DNA from: Rhodanobacter thiooxydans LCS2
GTDB taxonomy: Bacteria; Pseudomonadota; Gammaproteobacteria; Xanthomonadales; Rhodanobacteraceae
Length of the DNA: 64,000 nucleotides
Direction of reading: 5' to 3'
NCBI RefSeq assembly: GCF_000264375.1
Contig: NZ_AJXW01000020.1
Coordinates: forward strand, 62,001-126,000
The notes under the pieces are model-generated. The model was not told where the DNA came from, searched no databases, and worked only from the letters and a program-made list of their open reading frames with translations. Positions 17,416 to 30,178 of the stretch are shown in pieces. Position 1 is the first letter of the stretch. Every line of letters begins with the position of its first letter. A program made the position numbers and the translations under genes.

Positions 17416-18192
17416 ATGCATACCGCTTTTGAGCGCACTGGCCCGTTGACCGAACTGAGCAGCTACCCGCAGTGGGCACAGGACATGGTGGCCGATTGCG
17501 CAGCTACCAAGCAGCGCGTCCTGGATCACGATATCTGGCAAATGATGATCGCCCTGCAGCTCGATGCAGAGTCCACCGGCAACTTCATGAGGGGCCTGTG
17601 GCCTTTCATCGAGCGGTTCCCGAGCTTCATGGCGCTGAACCTGCTGAAGACTCGCTATGGCCGCAGCCCGGGCGATGACATGGCCCGGCGCTGGCTAGTG
17701 CGCAATATCCGGGTGGAGCAGAACCACGCCGAGTATTGGCTGAACTGGGCCGAAGGTGCGGGTGTGCCGCGCGACGATCTGTTGCACCGGGCACCTCCGC
17801 ATGGCACCGACGGACTTGTCCGCTGGTGCGAGGAGATCAGTGCACGAGGCACCTTGGCGGCCGGCATGGTGGCCACCAACTACGCGATCGAGGGCGTCAC
17901 CGGGGAGTGGTCCCAGATGATCTACGCCAGCGAGAAATACCGGGAGAGCTTTGATCCTGTGACGAGGGTCTCCAGCCTGCGCTGGCTGCACCTGCATGCC
18001 GCCTACGATGACGTTCATCCGTGGGAAGCATTGGATATAGTGTGCACGCTGATGGGCGAAACTCCTCCGCCCGATGACGTGGCACATCTGGCCGAGTGCA
18101 TCAAGCGGAGCTACATGAGCATGATCCTGCTTGGTGACCGGTGCATCCGGTCGTGTCGCGACCTGTGGGTGGCTAAAGAAGCCGCAGCTTGA
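17416..18192 (+). CDS. TenA/PqqC-like heme-oxygenase-fold protein, putative di-iron enzyme
   Basis: A 258-residue all-helical protein resembling TenA-like 'iron-containing redox enzyme' (HDO) proteins. Candidate metal ligands are Glu101 and His104 in 'RVEQNHAEYW', Glu159 in 'NYAIEGVTGEW', and His194-x3-Asp198-x2-His201 in 'HLHAAYDDVH'. The last spacing equals that of the known di-iron HDO CADD. There is no signal peptide, so it is cytoplasmic. It lacks the thiaminase active-site context (no thi genes nearby) and has no pqq neighbours, so neither a TenA nor a PqqC role is likely. It is divergent from norB and 64 bases upstream of a c-di-GMP gene, which hints at a link with NO or nitrosative stress. 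That link is inference only. Confidence 0.75.
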   Translation: MHTAFERTGPLTELSSYPQWAQDMVADCAATKQRVLDHDIWQMMIALQLDAESTGNFMRGLWPFIERFPSFMALNLLKTRYGRSPGDDMARRWLVRNIRVEQNHAEYWLNWAEGAGVPRDDLLHRAPPHGTDGLVRWCEEISARGTLAAGMVATNYAIEGVTGEWSQMIYASEKYRESFDPVTRVSSLRWLHLHAAYDDVHPWEALDIVCTLMGETPPPDDVAHLAECIKRSYMSMILLGDRCIRSCRDLWVAKEAAA

Positions 18193-18256
18193 GTCGATAC
18201 CCGGAACAGACTGTACCCATGGACGCAAGCTGCATCATCAATCGAATGGGCGGGCG

Positions 18257-21013
18257 ATGCACTCCAGCGGCAACAGTTTGCAGAAACCTCTGACGCGGCA
18301 CCTGCTGCCGCTGGCCTACGCGCTGGCAGTGGCGGTCGCGTTGATCATGGCGCTGACCTGGGGGGTGCTCCAGGTCCAGGTCACTCTCGCTGGTTTCCTC
18401 AACAGCGAGAGTGTCTGGTCCAAGGCGCAGAAGCAGGCTGTGATCGACCTGGACAACTACGCGCTCAATGGTAGTGCCGCGGACCTGGCCAGCTTCCGGA
18501 ATCATCACGGGTTGCTCGAGTCCGACCGCTGGGGGCGCGATGCGATCATCGCTGGCAAATACAGCCACGAGGACATCACCCGCGTATTCGAGCGCGGCAA
18601 CATCATGCCGGCGGCACAACTGGGCATGACTTTCATGCTGCGGCATTTTTCTGGTATGCCGCACATACGCGAGGCGCTTGCGGCCTGGCGTTCCACCGAT
18701 GCATCGATCACCGAGCTCGGCACGATTGCGAATGAGCTGAATACCGCCTACCGTGCCGGCGGCGTGTCGCCGGCCGAGATCGCGCGGCAACGCGGGCGTA
18801 TCAAGGCGCTGAACGACTACATGGAGCCGCGCACCGACCTGTTCTCGATCGAGGTCGTGAAGGGGGCCCTGTGGCTGGGTGAGCTGCTGTTCTGGGGCGT
18901 GCTGGGAGCGTTCCTGATCGCTGCGCTGCTGTGGCTGCGCATGGCGCGCCGCATCCTGGAAAGCATCCGCGGCAGCGAGGAGCGCTACCGCCTGCTGTTC
19001 GACAGCGCCGCCGACGCGATCGTGATGGTCGACGAGGCCAGCGGGCGGATCCTGGACGTCAACCGCACCGCTTCGGTGTGGACCGGACGCAGCCCGGGCG
19101 AATTGGTCGGTGACCGCTTCGTGCACCTGTTCATGCAATCCATGGCGGGACAGAAAACCGGGCAGGCCGCTGCCAACGTGCTGCTCGGGGCCAAGGGCCG
19201 CACCCGTCCAGTGGAAACGCAGACCAGCCTGGTCAACTGGGGCAGCCAGCCGGTGCGCCAGGCGATCATCCGCGACATCTCCGAGCGGGTGGCGCTGGAA
19301 CGTGATCGGCGCATCGCTGCCGAGGCACTGGCCAGCATCGCCGAAGGCGTGCTCATCGCCGATGCCACACGGCAGGTGATTTCGGCCAATGCGGCGCATG
19401 CCGAGCTGACCGGTTTTACCGCCCAGGCGCTGCAAGGCAAGCGCCTCGACGACACCCGTCGCCTGCCCGGCGGCCAGCCGCTGCCGCCGTCGATCTGGGA
19501 CAGCGTGGCGGCCGGCCACAACTGGATGGGCGAGGTGCTGAGCACGCGCAGCGACGGCAGCAGCTATCCCGAGCACCTCAGCCTCAGCACGATCCGCGAT
19601 GCCGATGACCAGGTGGTCTACTACGTCGCCGTGCTCACCGACATCCATGAGGCGAAGGCGAACCAGCACCGGCTGGAACACATGGCGCGGCACGATCCGC
19701 TGACCGGCCTGGCCAACCGCGCCGAGTTCGAGCGGCACTGCGCCGAGGCGATCGCGGTGGCCGAACGCGAGCGGCTGGCGGTGGTGGTGCTGTTCATCGA
19801 TCTGGATGCGTTCAAGATCGTCAACGACAGCTACAGCCATGCGATCGGCGACCGCCTGCTGGTCAAGGTGGCCGAACGGATCCGCCGGCAGCTGTCCGAA
19901 GGCGACGTGGCCGGGCGCATCGGCGGCGACGAGTTCACCGTGCTGATCCCGCGGCTGATCCTGCGCGAGGACGGCAGGGCGATCGTCAGCCGGTTGCTCG
20001 CCACCTTGTCCGAACCGTTCCTGGTGGACGACTACGAGATCGTGCTGAGCGCCAGCATCGGCGTGGCCGGCTATCCGCTGGACGGCGACAATGCGCTGGC
20101 GCTGATCGCGAACGCCGACGCGGCGATGTACGCGGCGAAAACCGAGGAACGCAATGCGTTCCGCTTCTACACGCCAATGATGCACGCCGATACCCGCCGG
20201 CGCCTGCAACTGGCCGCCGAGTTGCGCCAGGCGCTGGCGCGCAACGAGTTCCAGCTGGTGTTCCAGCCCAGCGTCGAGCTGCGCAGCGGCCGCATCGTGG
20301 CGGTGGAGGCGTTGCTGCGCTGGCAGCATCCGGAGCGCGGCGAGGTGCTGCCGGCGGAGTTCATCCCGGTGGCGGAGAGCCTGGGCCTGATCCGCCGCAT
20401 CGACGAGTGGGTGATGCAGACTACCTGTGCGCAGATCCAGGCCTGGGACCTGGCCGGCGTGCCGCCGATCCGCGTGGCGGTGAACATTTCGGCGCGTTGG
20501 TTCGGCCACCCGGCCTTCGTCGACGGGATCAGCCGCAACCTGCAGTCGCGGCAGCTGGCGCCCCGGCGCCTGCTGCTGGAGATCACCGAGAGCGCGATGC
20601 TGCGCCTGGGCGACGACATCGAGCGCACCATGCAGACCCTGGACACGCTCGGCATCGCGGTAGCCATCGACGATTTCGGCACCGGCTATTCCTCCATGGC
20701 CTACCTCAAGCTGCCGGCGGTAACCTGCCTGAAGATCGACCGCTCCTTCATCATCGGACTGCCCGGCAACAGCAATGACGCGGCGATTGCCGGCGCGATC
20801 CTGGCGATGGCGAAGAGCCTCGGCCTGACCACGATCGCCGAAGGCATCGAGACCGAGGCGCAGCATGATTTCCTGCTGCGCAGCGGCTGCATCGAGGGGC
20901 AGGGCTACCTGTACTCCTACCCGCTGCGGCCCGAAGAGGTGCAGCATCTGCTGTGCCCGAACCAGCCACCGGTGCCGACGCGGCTGAAGCTGGTGCCGCC
21001 CAGGCGCAGTTGA
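18257..21013 (+). CDS. Membrane PAS-GGDEF-EAL bifunctional c-di-GMP protein
   Basis: A 918-residue sensor. Layout: TM helix at about 17-37, a periplasmic helical domain to about 205, a second TM near 212-232, two PAS domains (about 240-355 and 360-475), GGDEF (about 480-650) and EAL (about 655-900). The cyclase motif GGDEF is intact at 556-560 and the phosphodiesterase signature EAL at 684-686, so both activities are possible. Further EAL motifs '[11 protein letters not shown]' and '[10 protein letters not shown]' are intact. The inhibitory I-site Arg is missing (SEGD in place of RxxD). The start at 18257 gives the first TM helix directly. It follows the di-metal protein gene by 64 bases and may be cotranscribed, so the signal it senses could relate to that gene. 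Confidence 0.93.
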   Translation: MHSSGNSLQKPLTRHLLPLAYALAVAVALIMALTWGVLQVQVTLAGFLNSESVWSKAQKQAVIDLDNYALNGSAADLASFRNHHGLLESDRWGRDAIIAGKYSHEDITRVFERGNIMPAAQLGMTFMLRHFSGMPHIREALAAWRSTDASITELGTIANELNTAYRAGGVSPAEIARQRGRIKALNDYMEPRTDLFSIEVVKGALWLGELLFWGVLGAFLIAALLWLRMARRILESIRGSEERYRLLFDSAADAIVMVDEASGRILDVNRTASVWTGRSPGELVGDRFVHLFMQSMAGQKTGQAAANVLLGAKGRTRPVETQTSLVNWGSQPVRQAIIRDISERVALERDRRIAAEALASIAEGVLIADATRQVISANAAHAELTGFTAQALQGKRLDDTRRLPGGQPLPPSIWDSVAAGHNWMGEVLSTRSDGSSYPEHLSLSTIRDADDQVVYYVAVLTDIHEAKANQHRLEHMARHDPLTGLANRAEFERHCAEAIAVAERERLAVVVLFIDLDAFKIVNDSYSHAIGDRLLVKVAERIRRQLSEGDVAGRIGGDEFTVLIPRLILREDGRAIVSRLLATLSEPFLVDDYEIVLSASIGVAGYPLDGDNALALIANADAAMYAAKTEERNAFRFYTPMMHADTRRRLQLAAELRQALARNEFQLVFQPSVELRSGRIVAVEALLRWQHPERGEVLPAEFIPVAESLGLIRRIDEWVMQTTCAQIQAWDLAGVPPIRVAVNISARWFGHPAFVDGISRNLQSRQLAPRRLLLEITESAMLRLGDDIERTMQTLDTLGIAVAIDDFGTGYSSMAYLKLPAVTCLKIDRSFIIGLPGNSNDAAIAGAILAMAKSLGLTTIAEGIETEAQHDFLLRSGCIEGQGYLYSYPLRPEEVQHLLCPNQPPVPTRLKLVPPRRS

Positions 21014-21120
21014 TCGGTGCCCCTGCATGGCGCCGGCCCGGCTGCCTTGATGTGCATCAGGGCAGGCGGCGGCACGGCGCAGGACACTGGCTGCAGTCCC
21101 GCCAGCCGCGCATCTTCTTC

Positions 21121-22098
21121 ATGTCCAGCACTCATTCAGTTCCCGACGGCAGCAAATTCATCAGCCCGCAGGGCACCCGCGCGGTGAAGGGCGGGCAGAA
21201 GCCCAATACGCACAGCCATGAGCCCGACGTCGGCCGCAAGCCGCCGTGGCTGCGCGTGAAGCTGCCCAGCGGCGCGCACTACGAAGAAGTGGCCGACATC
21301 GTGCGCACGCACCAGCTCAACACCGTGTGCGCCGAATCCAAGTGCCCCAATATCGCCGAGTGCTGGGGTCGCGGCACTGCCACGCTGATGCTGATGGGCT
21401 CGGTGTGCACGCGTGCGTGCAAGTTCTGCTCGGTCAGCACCGGCAACCCGCAGGGCTGGCTCGATCCGCTGGAGCCGCTGCAGGTGGCCGACGCGGTGGC
21501 GCTGATGGGGCTGAAGTACGTGGTGCTGACCTCGGTCGATCGCGACGACCTCGCCGACGGCGGCGCAGCGCACTACGCCGCCTGCGTGCGGGCGATCCAC
21601 CAGCGCGCGCCGCAGGCGGCGGTGGAGGCGCTGACCCCGGACTTCGCCGGCAACCACGACGCCGTGGCGGCCGTGCTCGACGCCGGCCTGGTCACCTACG
21701 CGCAGAACATCGAGACAGTGGAGCGGCTGACCCATGCCGTGCGCGATCCGCGCGCCGGCTATGCGCAGACGCTCGGCGTGCTGGCCTTCGCCAAGCGGCA
21801 CGCGCCGCAGACGCTGACCAAGACCAGCCTGATGCTGGGCCTGGGCGAGACCGACGCGGAGATCGAGCGCACGCTGGACGATATACGCGGCGCCGACGTC
21901 GACGTCGTTACGCTGGGCCAGTACATGCGGCCCAGCCCGCACCACCTGCCGGTACAGCGTTTCGTCACGCCGGACGAGTTCCGCCATTACCGGGAACTGG
22001 CCCTCGGCAAGGGTTTCGTGGAGGCGGTCGCCGGACCGCTGGTTCGTTCGAGTTATCGCGCCGAACGCGTGCTGGAGCACAACAACCTGGGACTCTGA
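21121..22098 (+). CDS. lipA: Lipoyl synthase
   Basis: A 325-residue radical-SAM enzyme that inserts two sulfurs into octanoyl groups on the E2 and H proteins. The auxiliary cluster motif is '[11 protein letters not shown]' (Cys-x4-Cys after an earlier Cys in 'NTVCAESKC'), the radical SAM cluster is '[10 protein letters not shown]' (CxxxCxxC), and the C-terminal 'VRSSYRAE' supplies the Ser ligand of the auxiliary cluster. All required motifs are present and the length is normal. The N-terminal 40 residues are variable, as in relatives. lipB, which is often upstream of lipA, is absent here. The gene lies 107 bases after the GGDEF-EAL gene. Confidence 0.97.
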   Translation: MSSTHSVPDGSKFISPQGTRAVKGGQKPNTHSHEPDVGRKPPWLRVKLPSGAHYEEVADIVRTHQLNTVCAESKCPNIAECWGRGTATLMLMGSVCTRACKFCSVSTGNPQGWLDPLEPLQVADAVALMGLKYVVLTSVDRDDLADGGAAHYAACVRAIHQRAPQAAVEALTPDFAGNHDAVAAVLDAGLVTYAQNIETVERLTHAVRDPRAGYAQTLGVLAFAKRHAPQTLTKTSLMLGLGETDAEIERTLDDIRGADVDVVTLGQYMRPSPHHLPVQRFVTPDEFRHYRELALGKGFVEAVAGPLVRSSYRAERVLEHNNLGL

Positions 22099-22157
22099 CC
22101 TGGGCGCGACGGGCCGGTCCAATGCTTCGATGTCCACCGACATCAGGAGGTGCCGTC

Positions 22158-22367
22158 ATGTTTACTTCCATTGCACATCGTTTCCCCCACCGCTCGCTGG
22201 TCGGGCCGGATTCCGCCGTGGCCGCGTCCGGCCGCAGGCCGCCCACACCGGAAGCCGATGAATCGGCGCTGGCGCGGGAGCGGCGCATCGACGACGAGCT
22301 CGCCCAGAGCTTCCCGGCCAGCGATCCGCCGAGCTGGGTGCTGGGCCCGGTGTCGAGGCGGCATTGA
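22158..22367 (+). CDS. Small conserved protein with 'DELAQSFPASDPPSW' motif
   Basis: A 69-residue protein with an excellent ribosome site (AGGAGG at 22145-22150). The first 40 residues are basic and low in complexity. The C-terminal part 'ERRIDDELAQSFPASDPPSWVLGP' matches a short motif that I recall from many small uncharacterised proteobacterial proteins. There is no signal peptide or membrane helix. It precedes the AhpD-like gene by 30 bases and is likely cotranscribed with it. The function is unknown. Confidence 0.7.
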   Translation: MFTSIAHRFPHRSLVGPDSAVAASGRRPPTPEADESALARERRIDDELAQSFPASDPPSWVLGPVSRRH

Positions 22368-22397
22368 GTTTTCACCTGGTTCATCGAGGAGGATGGC

Positions 22398-22748
22398 ATG
22401 GACACGACGATGTACCCGCAGTCGACCGCGGAACTGGGGCGCAAGCGGCGCGAACTGGCGCCCGCGCCGCTGGACGCGTTCAAGGCGTTCAGCGCCGCGG
22501 TGTTCGCCGACGGCGCGCTGCCGGCCGTCACCAAGCAGCTGATCGCAGTGGCGGTAGCGCATGTCACCCAGTGCCCCTATTGCATCAGGGGGCATACGGC
22601 CGGAGCCTTGAAGCAGGGCGCCAGCGAACAGCAGATCATGGAGGCCATCTGGGTGGCCGCCGAGATGCGCGCCGGTGGCGCCTACGCGCACTCGACGCTG
22701 GCGCTGGACGTGATGCAGCATGCGCACGACGCGCACGGGGCGGGCTGA
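22398..22748 (+). CDS. AhpD-like carboxymuconolactone decarboxylase-family protein
   Basis: A 116-residue all-helical protein of the CMD/AhpD superfamily. The redox-active signature 'AVAHVTQCPYCIRGHTAGA' holds a CxxC followed by His three residues later, as in AhpD, so it is likely a thiol-based peroxidase or a reductase partner and not a decarboxylase. It is cytoplasmic. The stop codon is separated by one base from the start of the cysteine-synthase-fold gene, so the two are almost certainly one operon, which would place thiol redox and sulfur-amino-acid chemistry together. Confidence 0.9.
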   Translation: MDTTMYPQSTAELGRKRRELAPAPLDAFKAFSAAVFADGALPAVTKQLIAVAVAHVTQCPYCIRGHTAGALKQGASEQQIMEAIWVAAEMRAGGAYAHSTLALDVMQHAHDAHGAG

Positions 22749-22749
22749 A

Positions 22750-23700
22750 ATGGCCGCGCGCTTCAGTACGGTATCGGACAGCATCCTCGATGCGGTGGGC
22801 GACACGCCGCTGCTGGAAATCGAGGGCGTCTACGCCAAGATCGAGTTCCTCAATCCCTCGGGTTCGATCAAGGCGCGCATCGCCAAGTACATGATCGAGC
22901 GGGCGGAGCAGGAAGGTTTGCTCAAGCCCGGCGACACCATCGTCGAGGCGACCAGCGGCAACACCGGCAATGCGCTGTCGATGGTGGCTGCGGTGAAGGG
23001 CTACCGCATGCTGGTGGTGATGCCCGAGGGCATGTCCAGCGAGCGCGTGGCGATCTCGCGGGCGTACGGCGCGGACGTGCTGTTCTGCGGCAACTTCCAT
23101 GTCAACGAGGCGCTGGTGCGCGCGCAGCGGCTCGGCCAGCAGCCGGGCTATTTTTGCCCGGGCCAGTTCGAGTCGGAGTGGAACGTGGAGGAGAACCGGC
23201 TGCTGCTCGGGCCGGAGATCCTCGCCCAGCTACCAGCGGGCCGCTTACCGGATGCGCTGGTGCTGGGCGTGGGCACCGGCGGCACGCTGATCGGTGTGGG
23301 CCAGGCGTTCCGCGAGGTCAACCCGAACGTGCGGCTGTTCGCGATGGAGCCGTCAGAGTCGTGCACCATCCTCTGCGGCGAGATCGCCGCGCACACCATC
23401 GAGGGCATTTCCGACGGCTTCGTGCCGGGTATCTTCCAGCGTCACGCCACCCTGGTGAACGAGGTGTTGAGCGTGTCCAGCGCCGACGCGGTGCGCGAGA
23501 TGAAGCGGCTGGCGCGCAGCTATGGTCTGTTCTGCGGGCCAAGCTCTGGCGCGCACCTGCTGGCGGCCAAGCGCGTGCGCGAGAACTTCCCCGAGCTGAA
23601 GACGGTGGTCACCGCGTTCTGCGATGAAGGCGAGAAGTATCTGCACGAATACTTCATGCAGCCCGCCGCCGTCGACGTGGGCGCCACGCACTTCCGCTGA
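22750..23700 (+). CDS. PLP-dependent cysteine synthase-family protein
   Basis: A 316-residue fold-type II PLP enzyme. The Schiff-base Lys is Lys41 in 'NPSGSIKARIA', the substrate loop is 'EATSGNTGNALS', and the phosphate-binding loop is 'GVGTGGTLIGVG'. The overall pattern fits the CysK/CysM family (O-acetylserine sulfhydrylase or cystathionine beta-synthase-like), but 'IKARIA' in place of the usual 'KDR' suggests a divergent group. It starts one base after the AhpD-like gene's stop. The exact substrate is not certain, so no symbol is given. Confidence 0.88.
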   Translation: MAARFSTVSDSILDAVGDTPLLEIEGVYAKIEFLNPSGSIKARIAKYMIERAEQEGLLKPGDTIVEATSGNTGNALSMVAAVKGYRMLVVMPEGMSSERVAISRAYGADVLFCGNFHVNEALVRAQRLGQQPGYFCPGQFESEWNVEENRLLLGPEILAQLPAGRLPDALVLGVGTGGTLIGVGQAFREVNPNVRLFAMEPSESCTILCGEIAAHTIEGISDGFVPGIFQRHATLVNEVLSVSSADAVREMKRLARSYGLFCGPSSGAHLLAAKRVRENFPELKTVVTAFCDEGEKYLHEYFMQPAAVDVGATHFR

Positions 23701-23744
23701 AGCGCCGAGTCGGTCACCCGCAACCGGCGGTACGGCGCAGCCGC

Positions 23745-23856
23745 GTAGGGCGGGCACTGCCCGCCGGCTTTTCGCCACAATGAAAGAGTAAGGCGGCGGC
23801 CGGTGCGGCCCTGCGCAGCGGATATCGTCGGGAGCGGCGGGGAGTGCCCGCCCTAC
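23745..23856. repeat. Inverted pair of GTAGGGCGGGCA-type REP units
   Basis: The left unit (23745-23768) reads GTAGGGCGGGCACTGCCCGC and the right unit (23836-23856) is its near-perfect reverse complement. Each unit is itself palindromic (GGGCGGGCA / TGCCCGCC). The pair fills the space between two convergent genes. A single copy lies at 25710-25730. This structure is that of a REP/BIME-type intergenic element. Confidence 0.75.
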
Positions 23857-23878
23857 GAAACTGCGCCACGGAAAGGCG

Positions 23879-25678
23879 CTACAGCGGCGCGCAGTGGCGA
23901 TTCAGCCATTCCAGGTCGGCGTCGTCCAGCAGCGGGCTGAGTGCGGCGCGCACGCTGGCGTGGTAGTCGTCCAGCCAGGCGCGTTCCTCCGGGTTGAGCA
24001 GGCCCGGTTCCAGCGCGCGGCGGTCGAACGGGCACATGGTCAGCGTCTCGAAGGCGAGGAATTCGCCGAACTCGGTACGGTCGGCCTCGACCACCACCGC
24101 CAGGTTCTCGTGGCGGATGCCGTGCCGGCCGGGCTTGTACAGGCCCGGTTCGATCGAGCTGATCATGCCCGGCTCCAGCGCCACCAGCGCGCCGCCCGTG
24201 ACCGGCGGGCGGATCGACTGCGGCCCTTCGTGCACGTTCAGGAAGTAGCCCACGCCGTGGCCGGTGCCGTGGCCGTAATCCATGCCCGAAGCCCACAGCG
24301 GCGCACGCGCCAGCGCATCCAGCTGCGGGCCGCTGGCGCCCCTGGGGAAGCGCGCGCGCGACAACCCGATCATGCCCTTCAGCACCAGGGTGGCATCGCG
24401 GCGCTGCTCGGGCGTGGTCTCGCCCAGCGCCAGCACGCGGGTGATGTCGGTGGTGCCGCCCAGGTACTGGCCGCCGGAGTCGACCAGCAGCAAGCCCTTC
24501 GCCTGCAGCGTGCTGTGCGATTCCGGCGTGGCACGGTAATGCGGCAGCGCGCCGTTGGCCTGGTAGCCGGCGATGGTGGCGAAGCTCTCGCCGACCCAGC
24601 CGGGCTGGGCCGAGCGTTCCTCATGGAGCAGGGTGTCGACGTCCAGCTCGGTCACCGTCATGCCGGCGGCGAGGCGCTGCTCCAGCCGGCGGAAGGTGCG
24701 CACCAGCGCGGCGCCGTCGCGGCGCATCACGTCGCGGATGTGTTCCAGCTCGGCGGCACTCTTGACCGCCTTGAACGCGGTGCTCGGATTGGCTGCCTCG
24801 ATGCGGGTGACGGTCGGTGCGATGGCGGCGGCGATCGAGCTGACCACCTTGCCGCTGTCCAGCAGCAGGCGGTTGTCCGCACCCAGCTCCTGCAGGGTCG
24901 AGGTGATCGCGGCGTAGTCGGCGATGCCGATGCCGTCAGCGGCCAGCTTCGCCACCAGCGCGTCGCTGAGCTTGGTGCGGCTCACGAACAGCATGGCGCG
25001 GCCATCGAGCTGCACCAGCAGGTGGGCCAGGAACACCGGATTGCACTCGACGTCGCTGCCGCGCAGGTTGGTCAGCCAGGCGATGTCGTCCAGGCTGGAC
25101 AGCAGGTGGTGGGTGGCGCCGAGCTTGTGCATCGCCTTGCGCAGGCGGGCGAGCTTGTCGGCGCGCGGGATGCAGGCCCAGGCCAGCTCGTGCTCGACCA
25201 CCGGCGCCTGCGGCAGCGCCGGGCGGTCCGTCCAGACTGCGCCGGGCAGGTCCAGGTCGATGCGCACCGAGGCGCCGGTGTCGGCAAGCCGGCGTTCGAT
25301 CTGGTTGCGGGTAGCCACCGCCACGCTGTCGCCGGCCACGGCCAGCACGTCGCCCTCGTGCAGGTGCTGCTGCAGCCATTCGAGGTGTTCGGGCGTGTGC
25401 GGCACGCGCAGCTTCATCAGCGCAATGCCGCTGCCGGCCAGCTGCTGCTCGGCCTGCGCGAAATAGCGCGAGTCGGTCCACAGTCCGGCCTGCTCGCGAG
25501 CCACGATCAGGGTGCCGGCCGAGCCGGTGAAGCCGGACAGCCATTCGCGTGCGGCCCAGTGGGCGGGCAGGTATTCGGACAGGTGTGGGTCGGCGCTGGG
25601 AACAAGCACGGCGGCGACGCCGTGCTGCTGCATGGCCGCGCGCAGGGCGGCGAGACGGGCGAGGACGGGGTTGTTCAT
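23879..25678 (-). CDS. Aminopeptidase P family protein (M24B)
   Basis: A 599-residue three-domain aminopeptidase P, the long type that resembles eukaryotic XPNPEP1 more than E. coli PepP. Two creatinase-like N-domains (to about 300) precede a pita-bread catalytic domain. The di-metal ligands are in 'LLVDSGGQYLGGTTDITR' (two Asp), 'GTGHGVGYFLNVHEGP' (His), 'SSIEPGLY' (Glu) and 'HENLAVVVE' (Glu). It removes N-terminal residues before proline in the cytosol. It converges with the cysteine-synthase-fold gene across a REP pair, and its upstream side holds a third REP unit, so the gene is bracketed by these elements. Confidence 0.93.
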   Translation of the reverse strand: MNNPVLARLAALRAAMQQHGVAAVLVPSADPHLSEYLPAHWAAREWLSGFTGSAGTLIVAREQAGLWTDSRYFAQAEQQLAGSGIALMKLRVPHTPEHLEWLQQHLHEGDVLAVAGDSVAVATRNQIERRLADTGASVRIDLDLPGAVWTDRPALPQAPVVEHELAWACIPRADKLARLRKAMHKLGATHHLLSSLDDIAWLTNLRGSDVECNPVFLAHLLVQLDGRAMLFVSRTKLSDALVAKLAADGIGIADYAAITSTLQELGADNRLLLDSGKVVSSIAAAIAPTVTRIEAANPSTAFKAVKSAAELEHIRDVMRRDGAALVRTFRRLEQRLAAGMTVTELDVDTLLHEERSAQPGWVGESFATIAGYQANGALPHYRATPESHSTLQAKGLLLVDSGGQYLGGTTDITRVLALGETTPEQRRDATLVLKGMIGLSRARFPRGASGPQLDALARAPLWASGMDYGHGTGHGVGYFLNVHEGPQSIRPPVTGGALVALEPGMISSIEPGLYKPGRHGIRHENLAVVVEADRTEFGEFLAFETLTMCPFDRRALEPGLLNPEERAWLDDYHASVRAALSPLLDDADLEWLNRHCAPL

Positions 25679-25709
25679 GTCCGAAATGCTAGCAGAGGGC
25701 GCCGGCGGC

Positions 25710-25730
25710 GTAGGGCGGGCAATGCCCGCC
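25710..25730. repeat. Single GTAGGGCGGGCA-type REP unit
   Basis: GTAGGGCGGGCAATGCCCGC, one base different from the unit at 23745. It lies in the divergent space between the aminopeptidase P gene and pyrG. The opposite partner unit is not clear. Confidence 0.65.
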
Positions 25731-25801
25731 GCAGCCTGGTCAGCGCAGAGCTGGCGAGCAATGCCGGCCCTGCAGAGCGCTTCGCATCAGCCCGGAAATG
25801 A

Positions 25802-28386
<2,585 letters not shown>

Positions 28387-28394
28387 CCACACCT

Positions 28395-28486
28395 GTAGGA
28401 GCGCGCTCGCGGGCGATGCCTTTTTGCCGGGATTTGGGATTCGGAAAAGCCAAGAGCAAAAGCATCGCCCGCGAGCGGGCTCCTAC
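28395..28486. repeat. Inverted pair of GTAGGAGC-type REP units between kdsA and eno
   Basis: The left unit (28395-28419) starts GTAGGAGCGCGCTCGCGGGC and the right unit (28462-28486) is its reverse complement with one mismatch. Together with the 42-base spacer they would fold into a long hairpin. The same element type occurs at 32731-32804. It may stabilise the pyrG-kdsA mRNA or end transcription before eno. Confidence 0.85.
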
Positions 28487-28506
28487 AAGTTCAATTCAAT
28501 TGCTGA

Positions 28507-29832
<1,326 letters not shown>

Positions 29833-29842
29833 ACGGTCGCCC

Positions 29843-30178
29843 ATGCTGCGCTGGATCACCCTGGCTCTGCTCCTGCTGCTGATCGGTCTGCAGCTGAAGC
29901 TATGGACCGGCAGCGGCAGCATGCATGAGGTGGATGCCCTGCGCGTGGCGGTGAAGAAGCAGGCCGACGAGAACGCGAAGCTGCTGCAGCGCAACCAGGC
30001 GGTCGGTGCCGACGTGCTGGACCTGAAGCACGGCGACCAGGCGGTCGAGGCGCGTGCGCGCACCGAGCTGGGCCTGATCAAGCCGGGCGAGGTGTTCTAC
30101 CAGGTGGTCGAGCAGCCGGCCCGCGCCGGCAGTGCGTTGCCGCCACCGCCGCCCGCCAAGCCTGCCGGGTCGCCATGA
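29843..30178 (+). CDS. ftsB: Cell division protein FtsB
   Basis: A 111-residue inner-membrane protein. A single TM helix (about 3-20) is followed by a coiled coil (about 25-65, 'VDALRVAVKKQADENAKLLQRNQ') and the conserved 'EARARTELGLIKPGEVFYQVV', the FtsB signature that bridges FtsL and FtsQ. It also has a Pro/Ala-rich tail of about 20 residues. It connects to the divisome as part of FtsQBL. Its stop overlaps the ispD start (ATGA), so septum formation and isoprenoid synthesis genes are coupled here. Confidence 0.93.
   Translation: MLRWITLALLLLLIGLQLKLWTGSGSMHEVDALRVAVKKQADENAKLLQRNQAVGADVLDLKHGDQAVEARARTELGLIKPGEVFYQVVEQPARAGSALPPPPPAKPAGSP

Noticed and set aside
18173-21028. 951-codon reverse-strand open frame opposite the GGDEF-EAL gene
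   Set aside because: Shadow of codon bias. The forward frame has complete PAS, GGDEF and EAL domains; the reverse product resembles no family.
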